Shown here one piece after another: positions 22,250-34,608 of a stretch of 64,000 nucleotides of DNA; within the stretch, counting starts at the first letter, position 1, and every line of letters begins with the position of its first letter. Location: positions 9,365,524-9,429,523 of the forward strand of contig NC_037257.1 of the NCBI RefSeq assembly GCF_000002425.4, in the 5' to 3' direction. The stretch comes from Physcomitrium patens. Its lineage: Eukaryota > Streptophyta > Bryopsida > Funariales > Funariaceae. The translations under genes were made by a program, and so were the position numbers. Under the pieces are notes generated by a model that was not told the origin of the DNA, made no database searches, and saw nothing but the letters and a program-made list of their open reading frames with translations.

Positions 22250-23580
22250 CTCAATCAAGCCTTCAAATTAAAAAAAAAAAATACAAAGTTTACATATATA
22301 TAATTGTTCCTATAGGGGCAATTACATCAATACATGAGCCTTAAGTATCAAAGATCACTAAAAATATGATAAAAATATTATAAAAACTTGTATATTCTTA
22401 AGATAATTTTTTTTAAAATTTTAACATCTCATATCTCACGATTGGACCATCTAATTAAATCTAAATTTTACATAAAGTAGTAATATACTTTTAATAACTA
22501 CCATAACAAATTTTAATTATAAATTCAATACAAATCTTGAGATATTACCAAAACTCTAACAATAGCTTCAAATCCTTACTCACATACACTTATGTACAAA
22601 TTTCTTTATATTTTACAATCTAAATACTCAAATACCATAAAATTTTGATATATAGCTTTTTAACTTAATAATACACACTTTTAAAAATTTTGAACCAAAA
22701 ATCATTTGAAAACTCAAGATATGGCTCAAACCATTAATATCAACAAAACAACTCACTTACTGCCTTTGAATTATATATGCTATTTTCAATTTTCTATAAT
22801 TTCTTCATATAAACTTCATATGGAAAAATTATTTTACAAAAGATATAGATCTTAAAATCACCTTTGCAGTTGTATCTCTCAATCTCCAAGATCTATCATA
22901 AAATTCCTTGTATTCTCAAAACAATAATAGTATATTTTAAAAAATCACCTTAACTTCAAATAGCTATAATTTCATCTCTCTAATTCCAAATCCTTTAAAA
23001 TTTGCACACAAATTGTAGTCCAAATTCTAAATCTTACAATTCTTGCTTTAGATTCTAAAATGCTCTTTTTAAAATTACTAAAATCCTTGTTATGGTCGCA
23101 GACAGCCTATTGAATGTATTTTGGGCATTGCATTCAACCAATAGGGATAAAAATCTTTATCTTTTGCCTTCATCTAAGCATGCCTTGATTTCATCCCTCT
23201 CCATAAGCCTCTTAGTAGTTTAGATTTCTATCTTTAGGCTTCTATCTTCTCTTAAAGTTCTATACTGAACATCTAAATCTTATATAATTTAAATACTATA
23301 ATAAAAATAAATAAAATTTAAAATAAAGTTTTTTATATCCACTTTCTTCAAATTAATTTATTAACCATTCTAACATACATCAAGATTTATAAACATAAAA
23401 TATTTTTTAATTAATTTTTATATACTATAATCATTTATAATATGACAACATCTACAATTTTAGTACAAAATTCTTTAGAAAGGTTATCTCATTCATGACG
23501 CAATATAGGAACCTGCACATAACCTCACCTATTGCCAAGAGACAATTTGGAGATACCATCAGGAGCAAAACAAGGACGTT
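22250..23580. other. AT-rich segment inside element C
   Basis: No retroelement or gene similarity was recognised. It separates the end of pol from the 3' LTR and may be inserted or heavily decayed sequence. Confidence 0.4.
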
Positions 23581-23605
23581 CTGTATTAGTGGAGGAAAAT
23601 TAACT

Positions 23606-23858
23606 ATAATAGGATATAGATAAGATAATTATATTGTTGACACATAAGAATAGATAGGTGGAACTAGGTTTGAGAAGTTATAGAAGTTTCTAGAATTATG
23701 GCTAGGTCAGTGGACTATGTAGGATCCACAGTGGAACCTTTTAGAAATGAATTAGGGCAATTATTAGGTGGAGTCTACCATAGCACTTTTTAGAATCTAC
23801 AATAGAAAAAATTTTCTTAATAAAATTTGATTTTGCATCTTTTTGTTTTGTTATATTC

Positions 23859-23909
<51 letters not shown>

Positions 23910-24058
23910 CCATTTACTCAATTTTATCTTTTGTATCCTATTCTATTTATTGTTGTTTATTTTTGCTCTAGTTTATTTTTTATTACTTTGTAATGAGGCT
24001 TTATATTGTTGTGGATTAGAAAGGTCTTAAGTTTTTGACATAGACTAGTCTTATTTCA
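23606..24058 (+). repeat. 3' LTR of element C
   Basis: It is similar to 17490-17950 and ends TATTTCA. It carries a T run with TTA repeats at about 23860-23910 that is not in the 5' copy. A purine-rich GTGGAGGAAAA lies just upstream (23590-23600), a plausible polypurine tract. Confidence 0.6.
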
Positions 24059-24061
24059 ATA

Positions 24062-24390
24062 TGTCATAGACATACATATTTTTTCCAATAATTACCTATA
24101 TGATTAAGTAGAAGTAGGTAAAAATAGATTAATTTCATAATATCTTCTAAAGAAGCTTTCTAAAAGCTTTATAGATCTTGCTTTGACTTTATATGTATTT
24201 GTGGTTAATTAATAGGCTAGAAACGTGGTCAACAAGTTAGTTATACGTCTCACATGTTAATAACTTGTGGAATAAGCTAATTATGTGGCACATATAGATA
24301 ACTTGTTTTAAAAGATAAAACATTTATCTAGCAAAGTTAACGCGTATTAAAGGTCCTATAGAATATTGTCATGTGATAAAACAACTATAG
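24062..24390 (+). repeat. 5' LTR of element B, first part
   Basis: It matches 2946-3260 of element A, for instance AGTAGAAGTAGGTAAAA and the GTGGTCAACAAGTT block. The match stops near 24390. Confidence 0.7.
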
Positions 24391-25999
24391 TGTAAAAATA
24401 AAAATATGGATGTTATTATAGAAGAACCTAAAAAAAATAGATAGTAAAAAAATAAAGATAAATAGTAGAAAAATAATAAAAGTTTTAGTTATAATATTGT
24501 CTTTTATGGAAGATACTTCTATTTACTTTTTTTAGGCATAAATGAGCCAAATCAAAATAAATAAGATAAGAAATTGATATTAATATGTTTAAAAAAGAAT
24601 TAACAAGGATTAAAATAAAACTTATTTCAAATCATTAAAATTTGATATTCAAAGAAGACCAATTGTCAACTAGGATTGAAATTAGATCCTAAGATACAAA
24701 ACCACATCCATATGGCAATTCTAAGGTTCTTTTATAAATCAACAAGTGGAGTTTGAGAGTAGACTAGATGAAAAAAAATTAAGCATTAGTTTCATATCAT
24801 TTAAATTAATATTGAGATTTTGAGGAATTTTTAAAATTAATGATATTCTTGGTAGGATGAGAGTTTGAGAAATAAAAATCTATTTATAAATTTGAAGGTT
24901 TCTTAATGTTTGTGATGTATATATAGGTGAAATTTGGATAGTATATTGGTATATTAATTGCATATATGTATGAAAATTTTTATATTAATCAAATAATTAG
25001 ATTGTAATATATGAAGGTTTTTGTGGATTGAAGTCTCAAAAATTAGAGTTTCAGAGTCAATGAGTATTTCTAAGATTTTTGGCAATCTATCAATTGAATT
25101 GAAGTGAAATTTTTTATATGAATACTAGGCCTGATTTCCAATATTTGGATGAAATTGAAGAGCAATTTAATGGTTCAAGAAAGAGATATTGGTGCTAAAA
25201 GTTTAGCATTCAGGTTGGAATAGAAGGCTATCTAATATCTGATTGAATTATCTTGAATTTCTTTTAATTAGTAAGTGCAATAAATTTCATCTTTCTTGTG
25301 CTTATTTTTAACTAAGATATTAAGAAGCATACGAATTTTGAGTTAATATTAATAGTTCAATCATTAGTTATTGAAATTTCAATCTACTATAAGGTTTTTT
25401 AAGAATTTTTTTAAGATTTAGATTTTGATTAAGATCTATTTAGGATTTGGTTTAGGATTTGTCTAGGATTTAGGATTCATTATGATTTCACTAAGGTTTG
25501 ACCTATGATTTGGTTAAGGTTCAATTAGGTTTTTAATTAGGATTTGATTCAAAATTTGGTTAAGATTCAATTTAGGTTTCAATTAAGAATCGACTTAAGA
25601 TTTGAATAAGGCTCATTAGGATTTTAATTAAGCTTAAATTAGAATTTTATTAGAATTTATTTAAAATTTCTATTTTTAATATTTTAAAAGAGTTTTCTAT
25701 TTTTTCTTTAAATTTTTTTATTTGTAATATTTCTTTAAGATTATTATTATTTCTTTAAAGATATATTTTTAAATTCCTTTAAGATTTTTTATTATTTTTC
25801 TTTAAGATTAATTTAAAACTTCCTTGTATTTTTTTTTATAATTTTTTTAAAATTTTATATTAAATTGATCAAAGTTTAATTAAGATTATTATGGTTTATT
25901 TAAAGTTTATTTGAGATTTTATTAGACTTGGTAGGATTGTTGCAGCATTTCTACTTACCTTCTATAGTTAGATGTCCAATGCATTCTCAAGCAAGAACA
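24391..25999. repeat. Insertion in the element B LTR, with 11-12-bp-period repeat
   Basis: It is AT-rich and non-coding. From about 25390 to 25930 the sequence is a run of 11-12-bp units with cores like TTTAGGATTT and AATTAGGTTT, the opposite strand form of the repeat at 490-960. The part before 25390 shows no recognisable gene. Confidence 0.5.
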
Positions 26000-26253
26000 C
26001 ACATAATATGACAATATAGCTTTTAATTAGAGAGTATATATGAAAATAAGAGTGAAGCCTTCTTTATTCTTATTAATGCTTTTTAATCCTTAGTCTTATT
26101 TTAAGACTTTTTAATCTTCTTATCTTTAGCAATAGCCATTCTAATTCATTATACTACTACCTTTGAGTGATTTCCTACTCTTTTCAAGTGATTTAAGAGT
26201 GTATTGAGGTTTTCTTTCTTTGAGATTTATACCCTTAATAGTTTGATAAGATT
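26000..26253 (+). repeat. 5' LTR of element B, second part, with primer site
   Basis: It holds a TATATAT box at 26035, a hairpin at 26045-26074 (AATAAGA ... TCTTATT) and an inferred start sequence ATTCTTATTAA at 26066. The U5 motif GCAATAGCCATTCTA lies near 26128 and the LTR end is at 26240. Two bases later TTGATAAGATT (26243-26253) can pair with the start sequence at 10 of 11 positions, one a wobble. Confidence 0.65.
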
Positions 26254-26449
26254 GCTAATTCATTATTCTTATCGTATTTTAGAAGTGATTGGATTATTCT
26301 ACTTTTATTATTATATTTTGAAGGTTGAAAATTATTCATTTTTAAACTAATTTTTTAATTTTTTAACTTTTATTTTTTTTAACATTTTTTTTTATGGCGT
26401 TTTTCATTTAATATTCAAGGTTGTGGATCACTCTCCTATAATTTAACTT

Positions 26450-27516
26450 TTTGAATTTATTTGAATTTTCTATAGAAGAAAAGATTATAAATGCTACTTT
26501 CAATGGAAGTGAGAATAGATTTGCAACTATTCCAAATCTTCATACGCTTGTCAACATTCTAAGAATAAAAAATTTATATATTTCTAATATGAATCATGGA
26601 TGTATTTTTTTTACACATATGAAAAAAGTCCAAAGCCTATGTTAAGAAGTTATGTAGTTGAAAGAAGCAAGTAGATTAGCCTCACAAACAAATTCAAAAA
26701 GTCTTGCTCCTACAAGCACAAGGCAAAGACTAATATTCCCAAGAAGTTTGGTAGAATAAGATCAAAATTTCAAGGATTTTTATAATAAATTAAGCTTTAT
26801 TTAAAATTACACCTTTTTCAATACTCCAATGAATTTACTTAAGTTGGATTCATAACACACTTCTATCAAGAAATGCTCTCTATTAGTGTGCACTTTTGAT
26901 AGAAAAAGATTCATAACTATTTTATGATTTGAATTCATTCTTAGAAATATTTATAGCTATATTTGAAAAAATTGATTAAAAAAAGATAGCAGAGATCAAA
27001 TTTATATTATTACAATAAAGATCACATTTAGCCACCACATATATTATTGAATGCCAAAATCTTACTTGCAATGTGGATTGAAATGTTAAAGTCCTTATCA
27101 ATTAATTTTGATATAGATTAAAAGAAAATGTTAAAGATTTATTGTTGACAATGCCAAAAATAAATTTATTAAAGTAATTTATTGCTCAATCCATTGTATG
27201 AAATAATTGATTCTTTGAAAGATGTCAAGAATAAATATTTGGTTAAAGAAGTACAAGTCAAGCCATAGTGACATATTCTAAGTTTGTGAATGCTTATTTA
27301 TTTAGACCAAAGCTTATAAAAATTGACACTGTAGATTTTAAACTTCTTACTGAGCAAGAAAAGATTCCTTACCATGAAGAATATTTATGCCTATATTATG
27401 GAGAATCCAAATATATTGTTCAACATTGTCTAAAGAAGCAATGCAATCACAAAATGAAGAGCATGGTTGCCAAAGAAAGCAATGAATTAAAAAATAAGTT
27501 TTTCAAGCTACAATAA
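26450..27516 (+). pseudogene. gag of element B (broken)
   Basis: It is homologous to gag of A and D. The last 80 codons (27268-27516) stay open and include a zinc knuckle with the second Cys lost (CLYYGESKYIVQHC, C-Y-H to Q-H-C form). The frame ends at TAA 27514-27516 in the conserved context CTACAATAAAGACC. Confidence 0.7.
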
Positions 27517-27519
27517 AGA

Positions 27520-30500
27520 CCATGGAGCAAAAATCTTACTTAATTCCTAATAAAGGTCTTATTCTCTCTTTAGATCTATCATCTTATTTTACAAAAGAAA
27601 TTTATTTAGAACCAAAAAATTACAAAGCCTTTGTCTTGTTGGATTTTTAAGCCTCAGCTTGTTTTATAGATGAAGAATTTGTCAAAAAAATAAGATATAT
27701 TCTTATTTAAGAAAATAAAACTTATACATATAGAAATAATAGATGATCATTTTTTGTCTTCTAAAGATATTATGTATGAAATTATTCCTATAGAAATAGC
27801 AATTAGTGGTCATAATAATTTAATAATATTTAATGTAATTAGATCTCTTTTTAATTTAATTACTTTAGAATTATTGTAGTTAAAAAGATATAATTTTCAA
27901 ATAGACTGAATTTCTCACAACCATAATTTTTTCTATAGTTTGATCCAAGATTTTGCTAGATAAGTAAAAATCGGTAAAATTGATACATTGAAACTATTAT
28001 TGATATATACAAGAACTTTTATGCATGTTACAAAAAAAAAGGTTAACTTTTCTTATATATGCCACATCTATTGTTGTTAGAAAAAAGATTTCAAGTGGCA
28101 TTCTAAACTAATATCAAGATTATTAAGACATTTTTGAAAAAAAAAATGCAGATATTCTCCTAAAGCATCATTCTTATTATTATTCTATCAATCTTCAAGA
28201 AGTAACTTAACTACCGTTTGGACCAATCTATAGCCTATGATAAAATAAATTGGTTACTCTTAAGAAATACATTGATGAGAATTTGACTAAAAACTTCATA
28301 TGCCATTTTAAATCTCTACTTGGAGCTCCTATCTTATTTTTAAAGAAAAAAAATGGATTTTTGTAGATGTATATGAACTATTGAGGACTCAATAAGATCA
28401 TTATCAAGAATAGAAATCTTCTATCTTTTATTTCAAAACTTTTAAATCAACTAAATCAAATGAAGATCTTTTAAAAATAGATCTACAAAGAATATATAAT
28501 TTAATATGCATTGAAGAAAGAAATGAATGAAAAATTGAATTTCGAACTAGATATGGGTATTTCAAATATAATGTCATACCTTTTGAACCTACAAATGTAT
28601 CAGCTACTTTTTAACATATAATCAATAATATCTTTTATGAATTTCTTGATAATTTTATCATCTACTATTTAGGCGACATTTTAATATACTCTAAGAACAT
28701 AAAAGAACATGAAGTTTGTATTTGTTGTATATTATAAAAACTAAGAGATGTTAGATTATATGCTAAGATGGAAAAAAGTATATTTTATACTACTTAAGTT
28801 GACTTTTTAAGCTACATCATTTCAAACAATGGTGTTATGATGGATCCTAAGAAGGTCCAAACTATCATAAATTGAAAGATCTCAAAAATAATCAAAGATG
28901 TACAATTTTTTTAAAAATTTTCTAATTACTATTGAATCTTCATCAAAAACTTTTTTCAAGTTGTAATTCATTTTACATGTTTGACATGTAAAGACAAACT
29001 TAAGTCGAATAAAGAAGCTCAAGCATTATTTGAAGCCTTGAAGCTAGCATTTATTTCTACATCAATCTTATATTGCATTGACTTTTCAAAGATATTTTTA
29101 TAAAAACAGATGCATCAAACCTTACTATGCATATTATTTTATCACAAATGAGAGCAAATGATAAGTTCTACTTGATAGCTATGCATTCTAAGAAATTTTT
29201 AGTAACCAAGATTAATTATAAGATCTACAATAAAGAGCTTGCTATAATCTAAGATTCATATCAAGAATAACATCATTATTTAGAAGCCACTTCTATTCCA
29301 ATCATTGTCTATATAGATTATAAGAATCTTGAGTACTTCATATTGGCACGTATTTTAAATTATTGCCAAACTCTTTGGAGTATGTCTTTATTAAGATTTG
29401 ATTTTAAGATCACTTATTGACCTAAAAAATAACAAGATTTGTTAAATGTACTTTTTAAAATCTAATTAGCTTGGACCAAAAGAAGGAGGTGTAGTTTTTG
29501 ATTAATAAAGAATTATTTTCTTGAAGCCAAAATATTTTTATCTTTGAGCAATAAAATCAACATTGTTTGTTGATTCAAATTTTTTTAACCAAATTCAATT
29601 ATATAAGTCCTCTCAACTTTTTGTTCATGATATCAAGAATACTTCATCTAAGTCTTATAATACTTCCAAATTCAAGTTCAAAAACAACCTATTTTATTTC
29701 AAAGATTACCTATATATTCTAAAAAGATAAGCACATTTACATATTCTTCAAACATGTCATGACTTTCCAATAATAAGACATTTTTGATACAACAAGACTT
29801 TAGAACTTATATCCAAAGATTTTTAGTGGCTTCAAATATGAAAGGTTGTGAAAAACTTTATACAATCATATTATGTTTTTTCAAGGTTAAAAACTCATTA
29901 TCAATCATATGAACTTCTTTAGCCATTATTTATTCTAAAATAATTAAAATCTTTTATTTTTATAGATTTTCTCATGGATCTTTTATTCATAAGTTTATAT
30001 GATTTTATATTTATAATATTAGATTTTTTTTACTAAGATGGCATATTTTGTATCATGTACAAAATTTATCATAGGTAATGAAATAACTAAGCTTTTTCTT
30101 GATGACATCTATTATTATCATAAATTATTCAAGGATATTATATTGGATAAAAAAATTTAAGTTATATTAAGATTTTAAAAAATCTTTTTTTAAGATTCTA
30201 AATATGGATATAAAGCTCTCTTTGACTTTTCATTTTTAAACTGATGGACAAATAAAACAAGTGAATCAAGTTTTATAGCAGTATTTGAGGCATATCATGA
30301 ACTATCATTAAGATGATTGCACAATGCTTTTACCATTAGTAGAGTTTATCTACAATAATCTCATATATTTTTCTACTTAACAAACATATTTTTTTGCCAA
30401 TTATGATTATCATCCACAACTTGATACTTTTGACTTTTCAAAAGTTAATAATCTTGCAACAAAAGATTTAACAAATCATTTCTTAGAGATACATACAATA

Positions 30501-30560
30501 ATGAAGGCACAATTAAAGAAAGTTTGAGAACAACATGAAATCAATGCAAATGCCTACCAC
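27520..30560 (+). pseudogene. pol of element B (broken)
   Basis: Protease (about 27640-27680), RT (about 28200-28700), RNase H (about 29090-29460) and integrase (about 29750-30560) can be followed by alignment to A and D, but stops occur every few tens of codons. The RT catalytic motif reads YLGD (near 28669-28680) instead of YLDD. Confidence 0.7.
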
Positions 30561-30689
30561 ATAGTACAAACACAACTCAATGTATGTGATAAGATATGAT
30601 TACTTCGTCATAATATCAAGAGTACTTATCTTTGTGATAAGTTGGACTATTATAAGCTTGAATCTTTTATATTTATAAATAAGTCAATT

Positions 30690-31050
30690 ATATTGCTTAT
30701 CAATTATATCTATTAGAGTCTATGAAGATCTATCTTATATTTTAAGTGTCTCTACATATCTATATATCTATATAATATATGTTTAATAAAGTTAATACAT
30801 GTTGGAGATCCTTTAAAATATTATAACATAGCTTCTAAGTAATGATTATATACAAAGATATGAATGAAACCTTCTTTACTTTTTTCAATGCCTTTTTAAT
30901 TCTTTGTCTTATTTCAAGACTTTCTAATCTTCTTGTCTTTGGCAATAGCCATTCTAGTTCAATATATTACCATCTTTGAGTGATTTTTTAGTCTTTTCCA
31001 GTGACATAAGAGTGTATTCAAGTTTTCTTTTTTTAAAATTTATGTTCTTA
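30690..31050 (+). repeat. 3' LTR fragment of element B
   Basis: It matches element A's LTR from the middle of U3 onward, including GTTGGAGATCC near 30803 and TTGGCAATAGCCATTCTA near 30939. The hairpin at about 30857-30890 is decayed. The LTR 5' part is missing, and the 3' end runs into TA-rich DNA. Confidence 0.6.
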
Positions 31051-31620
31051 TATATATATTAATATTATTTTTAAATAAATATTTAAAAAATTCTTTTAAT
31101 ATGCCTAATTTAGAGGATTTTTTTCAATAATTTTAAAAAATAAAATATAAGTATTAGAAAAATATTAATGGAAGGCATATAGAATAAAATGAAAATTCAT
31201 AAGTTCTACATATGTGATATATAAAGGAGACTATTTTTATTTTTTAGTTTTTTTTTATAAAAATTGATTAGATTTTTTATTTTTATATTTTATATAAAAC
31301 AAAAGTGATGAAGACAAATATTTACTATAGTTAAAAAGAATTATGGTTATGTCAATAGAAGGACTAAATTAGCAACACCTTTAAATTAAGGTGGTATTAC
31401 TTCATTAATTTGTTGTTTAACCAAGGTTTTTTTTCTTTCTTTTTTTCTTTCTTTTCTTTTTGCACTTTTTCTAATAAACAACCTACCAACATAGTTGTCA
31501 AAATATAACTTGATATAAGAGATTCAAAAATAAAATATTTTTTGGAAAGTATAGTTCTAAAACTAGAAAAATCATGTATGAATAAGGCAAAAAGCATACT
31601 ATGTATATATAAATATATAT

Positions 31621-31656
<36 letters not shown>

Positions 31657-31679
31657 CGGAAAATTTAGTTTCTGTGCCC
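31051..31679. other. AT-rich spacer
   Basis: It includes a pyrimidine run near 31425-31460 and a TA microsatellite near 31620-31652. No gene is seen. Confidence 0.5.
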
Positions 31680-32784
31680 CTAAGTCATACAATTGAGTTG
31701 CCGTTGCTCAATCAACTGGCGAATGCTAGAGCTCCTCATTTGTAAAATTAGGGTTTCACCAGCAAGCAACACCAGCCCTCATGTCGTTCCATTGCGCATT
31801 CCTCATATTTTCGGTGATTTTAGATTAACTGTCAGCATCTTTGAATGTTCCTAATACAAAATGTCTGCCTAGTTTTGAAGATTGTCACAAACTTGTGCTC
31901 TTTGTGTCTACGGTGTTCGGCAGAATTCTGCTGCAGCTTTGGCTTCAATTTGAGTTTGCATGTCTGCAGTTTCCCATGAAAGATCACATTTAACTTTACA
32001 GGGTGAATTGGTTTCAACACCACACCAAGAATGCTGGAAATGTGACTTACACGCGGATCTCATCCAGACGTAAGAAAACCGGGCAACCTTCAATGCATGT
32101 TACCCATTTTTTCTGGCGCAGCACATTCAAGCTGGACAATGTGAATCCTGCTTGGAAGATCAAATGGAAACCTTGAAAAGGTGGTTCACAAGCTCTTTTG
32201 CTGGAGCTTTAGTAGCATCTGGTGCTTCCTTAGTTGTCTCAGGTACCTACCAGGCAGCATTCAACATTTTGTAGAGTTCAATGCAGAACAGGTTGCAAAA
32301 GAAGCACTCTTTTTTCTGCACTGAGTCACATGCTGGGACCGCGTGTGTTCACGCTCCAGGGGCTCAGGAAGCCCCACCAACTTTAGTAAATCCCAACTCG
32401 TGATGATGCACAATCACAAGTCCAACGGCGGGCACAACGAATGTCTCGAAGAAGCTGATCCAAAAATCCGTTGCCGAGGGCTCTTACTCTAAAATTAATC
32501 ATTTAATAATCTTTGGAGTGGCGCGGAATTCCAACCCCTCCATGAAGACTGGCCCAAAATTCCAGTAATTACTGCATTGAGGCATCAAATCCAGAAACGT
32601 CATGTTGGAAGTAGATTTTATCGTCATTACCGCAGAAACTTAAGCTTGCACTCCTCACATATCGCCAAACCTTGAGCGAGAACACCATCTGGACAGAAAT
32701 GCCTGCCAGTGTAGTCCTCCTTGATTCCTTACGTAGCCAATTCTACTATAAAAAAATAAAAAATAAAAAAGGATGTCTGGGGAT

Positions 32785-32868
32785 GTTATGTATACTCTGC
32801 CCACTCAATCCTCGTCAAGCATAATGCAGATTTCTTGACGAGGATTGAGTGGGCAGAGTATACATAAC
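32785..32868. repeat. Perfect 35-bp inverted repeat with 14-nt loop
   Basis: Arm 32785-32819 is the exact reverse complement of 32834-32868. The loop is CATAATGCAGATTT. Part of the loop (TGCAGATTTCT with the arm start) recurs at about 32901, just past the right arm. Confidence 0.97.
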
Positions 32869-33287
32869 AAAATCAACTTTGTTTTGTATAAACAAAGCTA
32901 TTGCAGATTTCTCAGTTGCCAAATCCGAGATTACAAAGAAGAACCATAAGTGGGTCCGGCGGCATCCTTAACTGTGAAAGTGATCAAGAGCATCGACGTG
33001 TGTGCAAACGAACTCATGCAACTCTGCAATAACGCATCTAAATTTAGCACTTGCGCAACATAGAATGAGTTATTAAGTCTAATTTGATTCCAGCTGATGA
33101 GGCAGGGACTGATTGATACCTGGCATCTTTAAGATCAACCTCCATGTCGTGAATGAATGAAGTTGGACTTGTCGATACAGCTACAGAGTCCAGGAAGAAA
33201 TAACTAAGGTCTTAATTTAACTAGTCTCTGAAGTTTGTGACTTAAATTTCAATGTAAACAAAATCAACTTTGTTTTGTATAAACAAA
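32866..33287 (+). repeat. 31-nt exact direct repeat pair
   Basis: The same 31 nt occur at 32866-32896 and 33257-33287. Each contains a small hairpin, CTTTGTTT TGTAT AAACAAA. The first copy overlaps the end of the perfect inverted repeat. Confidence 0.9.
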
Positions 33288-33367
33288 AACTTTCTCTTTT
33301 TTTGTGAAACTTGTGTTCCATTGTTTATTTATAATAAATTTCAACCAACAAACATAATACAATAGTC

Positions 33368-33433
33368 TTGAGACACTATTTCAGATAATAATTATTTATT
33401 TTGAGACACTATTTCAGATAATAATTATTTATT
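33368..33433 (+). repeat. 33-bp tandem duplication
   Basis: Units 33368-33400 and 33401-33433 are identical, indicating a recent duplication. Confidence 0.95.
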
Positions 33434-33489
33434 TTATGTTATCATGAAATCAATGTGTAGCAGAAGGAGAGGGATGTCCATCCACCAAA

Positions 33490-34127
33490 AGGGGGATATC
33501 CACCTAGCAATTTCCTTAAAGAATTGATAGACAATTTATTTATTTATTTATTTATTATATTTTCTAATATTTATACATTGTATTTTTAGAAATTTTTAGT
33601 CATAGTTATTAAATCATTTCATAAGATTTGATCACAAAAGCCACATTGTAACTTTATACATATATTTAAAAATATAATTAAAAAAGATGGTTCTTTTATT
33701 TTTTTTAAATCTTAAATAAAGGTTGAAATAATAACACATACAAAATTCCATCTACTATAATTAAAACTTTGATTTCTTTGCAATCAAAAACCATATTTGC
33801 ATTCTTTGTATATACTATTAATCAATATTTAGTAATTAGTCTAAATATTTTTTGTTGAAATCTTGCAAATATTTGATCTAAATTTGTAACATCAACTAAA
33901 ACACTAATTATAATTCTTTAAAGTTTCGAAGTTAACCTAAAATTGGTCAAAGTATAAGTTTGCATAATATAAAGTATGAAATTATTTATAATAATATAAT
34001 AAATATATATATCACATGTTTAAATTCTTGTACAACTATTGCACATAGTGGTGCTAGATGCAAGGCTTATCAAAGACATTATCTTAACACAATGACATAT
34101 TATATTAATAGTAAAAAAAGAGCCAAG
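33490..34127. other. AT-rich flank of element D
   Basis: No gene is seen. It ends with the target duplication CAACC (34128-34132). Confidence 0.5.
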
Positions 34128-34132
34128 CAACC

Positions 34133-34606
34133 TGTTAGGGACATAGTCCTTAGACCTTTCTAGAGACAAGTTTTTAGAACCTTCTAGAAAGAAGTCTCTA
34201 GAAACTTCCAAAAGATTCCTTGAATATTCTCTTGGAATATTCTTCAAAGATTCTCTAAAGATTCTTTGAAGATTCTCTAAAGATTCCCTTAGAATGCTCT
34301 AGAAAATTCTTAGAATATTCTAGTAGATTCTAGAAAGTTGCTTGAGAAGCTTCCTGGCTCTTGGATAGTTGCTCGAGAAGCTTCATAGTTCTTAGGAAGC
34401 TTCTTGATGCGCTTCCTTAGAACCATAGGCCAGTAGTATATATAAGCGTCGAGGCTAAAGAGTTCTTCAGTCTCGACAACGCATCTCTTGAAGCTCTAGC
34501 TCAATTCTCCTGGCGTTACTCTTGTACTCATCTGATAATCTAGTTCTTGTCATTTCTTCTTGAACTTCTTGTTTAGATTTCTTGTTTGTATTTTTGGTCC
34601 GTGACA
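34133..34606 (+). repeat. 5' LTR of element D
   Basis: It starts TGTTAGGG and ends CCGTGACA. U3 is built of repeated short motifs such as AGATTCT and CTAGAA. TATA box 34437-34446; inferred start A34469 (preceded by C). Confidence 0.95.
34437..34479 (+). promoter_or_regulatory. LTR core promoter and start palindrome, element D
   Basis: TATATATAAG starts at 34437. Thirty-two bases on is AGTCTCGACAA (34469-34479), complementary to the putative primer site. Positions 34448-34477 form a hairpin with 14-bp arms and one mismatch (GTCGAG ... CTCGAC closing). The 3' LTR copy has the box at 40507, the hairpin at 40518-40547 and the start sequence at 40539-40549. Confidence 0.65.
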
Positions 34607-34608
34607 GT

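Larger units (their letters stand above)
17490..24058 (+). mobile_element. Element C: decayed chromovirus with tRNA-type primer site
   Basis: It has similar sequence at both ends (about 17490-17950 and 23606-24058), a primer site two bases after the 5' LTR CA end, then gag, protease, RT, RNase H, integrase and a chromodomain remnant. All coding is broken. About 1.3 kb of unrelated AT-rich DNA (22250-23580) separates the coding part from the 3' LTR. Exact LTR starts are uncertain. Element B begins four bases after its end. Confidence 0.75.
24062..31050 (+). mobile_element. Element B: highly decayed relative of element A
   Basis: The 5' LTR starts TGTCATAGACATAC at 24062. It is split by about 1.6 kb of other DNA (24390-26000) and resumes to about 26240. 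Gag, protease, RT, RNase H and integrase homology follow the order in A. The integrase C-terminus runs directly into a 3' LTR fragment at about 30690-31050, without chromodomain, extra ORF or polypurine tract. No target duplication could be defined. Stops are dense in all regions. It is the oldest recognisable near-complete copy of the A/B/D lineage here. Confidence 0.8.
31680..33480. other. Non-repetitive island without a recognised gene
   Basis: Base composition is near that of the host-gene islands, but frames are short and contain stops on both strands. The longest (- strand, 31832-32093 in two frames) has no recognisable domain. It might be a decayed gene, a non-coding transcript or a distant promoter region. 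It contains the perfect inverted repeat and the direct repeats listed separately. Confidence 0.4.
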
